From the NCBI GenBank assembly GCA_003153215.1, contig PLXL01000279.1, positions 1 through 14,999 on the forward strand: a stretch of 14,999 nt of DNA, in the 5' to 3' direction. Below, in pieces: positions 14,802 to 14,999 of the stretch. How positions within the stretch are numbered: the stretch's first letter is position 1; the number at the start of each line of letters is the position of its first letter. Below the pieces are notes generated by a model. It was not told where the DNA came from. It worked only from the letters and a program-made list of their open reading frames with translations, and made no database searches. This DNA comes from Candidatus Dormiibacterota bacterium (GTDB taxonomy: Bacteria > Chloroflexota > Dormibacteria > Aeolococcales > Aeolococcaceae). The translations under genes and the position numbers were made by a program.

Positions 14802-14999
14802 CTACCCGTAGATGATGACGGAGCCGGAGCCGGGGAACATGCCCGGCGCGAAGGCGCGCATGTCACTCGCCATCGCCTGAGTCGGCGCTCCCGCCGGCGC
14901 GTAGAAGGTCACCGCCGTGGCGTCCTGGTTGGCCCCCGCCCCGATCTGCCAGACCGCCACCTTGACGTACCCCTGGGGGACCAGGAAGTTGAAGGTCGG
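14802..14999 (-). CDS. Unidentified protein, C-terminal 65 residues only
   Basis: The frame is open from the right window edge to a TAG at 14802-14804, with high third-position GC as in the neighbouring real genes. The visible part reads PTFNFLVPQGYVKVAVWQIG, then AGANQDATAV, TFYAPAGAPTQAMASDMRAF and APGMFPGSGSVIIYG. It is short-strand-like (alternating hydrophobic residues), Gly/Ala/Pro-rich and lacks cysteines or transmembrane helices, so it could end a beta-rich soluble or exported domain. I do not recognise a family. It is followed after 36 bp by the alpha/beta hydrolase on the same strand. Confidence 0.6.
   Translation of the reverse strand, partial: PTFNFLVPQGYVKVAVWQIGAGANQDATAVTFYAPAGAPTQAMASDMRAFAPGMFPGSGSVIIYG

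Noticed and set aside
13672..14811. Plus-strand 379-codon frame crossing the tRNA remnant and hydrolase
   Set aside because: Its GDGGRTRDIQL stretch is the familiar false translation of antisense tRNA-Gly; the rest is antisense to the hydrolase.

Overview
The window is a very G+C-rich stretch (roughly 70% by eye) with GTG starts, strong third-codon GC bias and AGGAGG-type ribosome binding sites. That fits an Actinomycetota-like, Dormibacterota-like or Chloroflexota-like soil bacterium; nothing in the sequence fixes the phylum. I see no CRISPR array, rRNA gene, transposase or integrase.

Layout. Positions 1-1788 (minus strand) hold a GT87-type membrane mannosyltransferase-like gene followed downstream by the start of a small PrgI-like two-helix membrane protein cut by the window edge. 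A 189-bp divergent intergenic region (1789-1977) carries a CRP-type palindrome. From 1978 to 12171, seven plus-strand genes form a cell-surface polysaccharide or glycolipid locus: a large DUF6541-like membrane protein, a polyprenyl-phosphate sugar-1-phosphate transferase (initiating enzyme), a GT2 glycosyltransferase, a GT4 glycosyltransferase, a Wzx-like flippase, a second GT2 enzyme, and a two-domain GT2-GT4 fusion. The last five are tightly coupled: three 4-bp overlaps and one 1-bp gap.

The plus-strand locus ends convergently against a second GT87-like gene (12216-13424, minus). Then comes about 465 bp without a protein gene. It holds a short hairpin, three copies of a 10-bp TCGCGACCCC-type repeat and a 39-nt remnant that matches the 3' end of a tRNA-Gly. 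The right end has an alpha/beta hydrolase (13890-14765, minus) and the C-terminal 65 residues of an unidentified protein (14802-14999, minus).

How the genes could work together (inference): the sugar-phosphate transferase loads the first sugar on undecaprenyl phosphate, the four cytoplasmic GT domains (GT2, GT4, GT2, GT2-GT4) extend it, the flippase turns it over, and the GT87/DUF6541 membrane proteins act on the outer face as polyprenyl-phosphate-sugar-dependent transferases or as the polymerase. No canonical Wzy, Wzz/tyrosine kinase or export gene is visible, so the locus may continue elsewhere or use a non-standard assembly step. I found no convincing new defence or mobile system. The most unusual structure is the tRNA-Gly 3' remnant with its adjacent repeats, which looks like an attachment-site scar.
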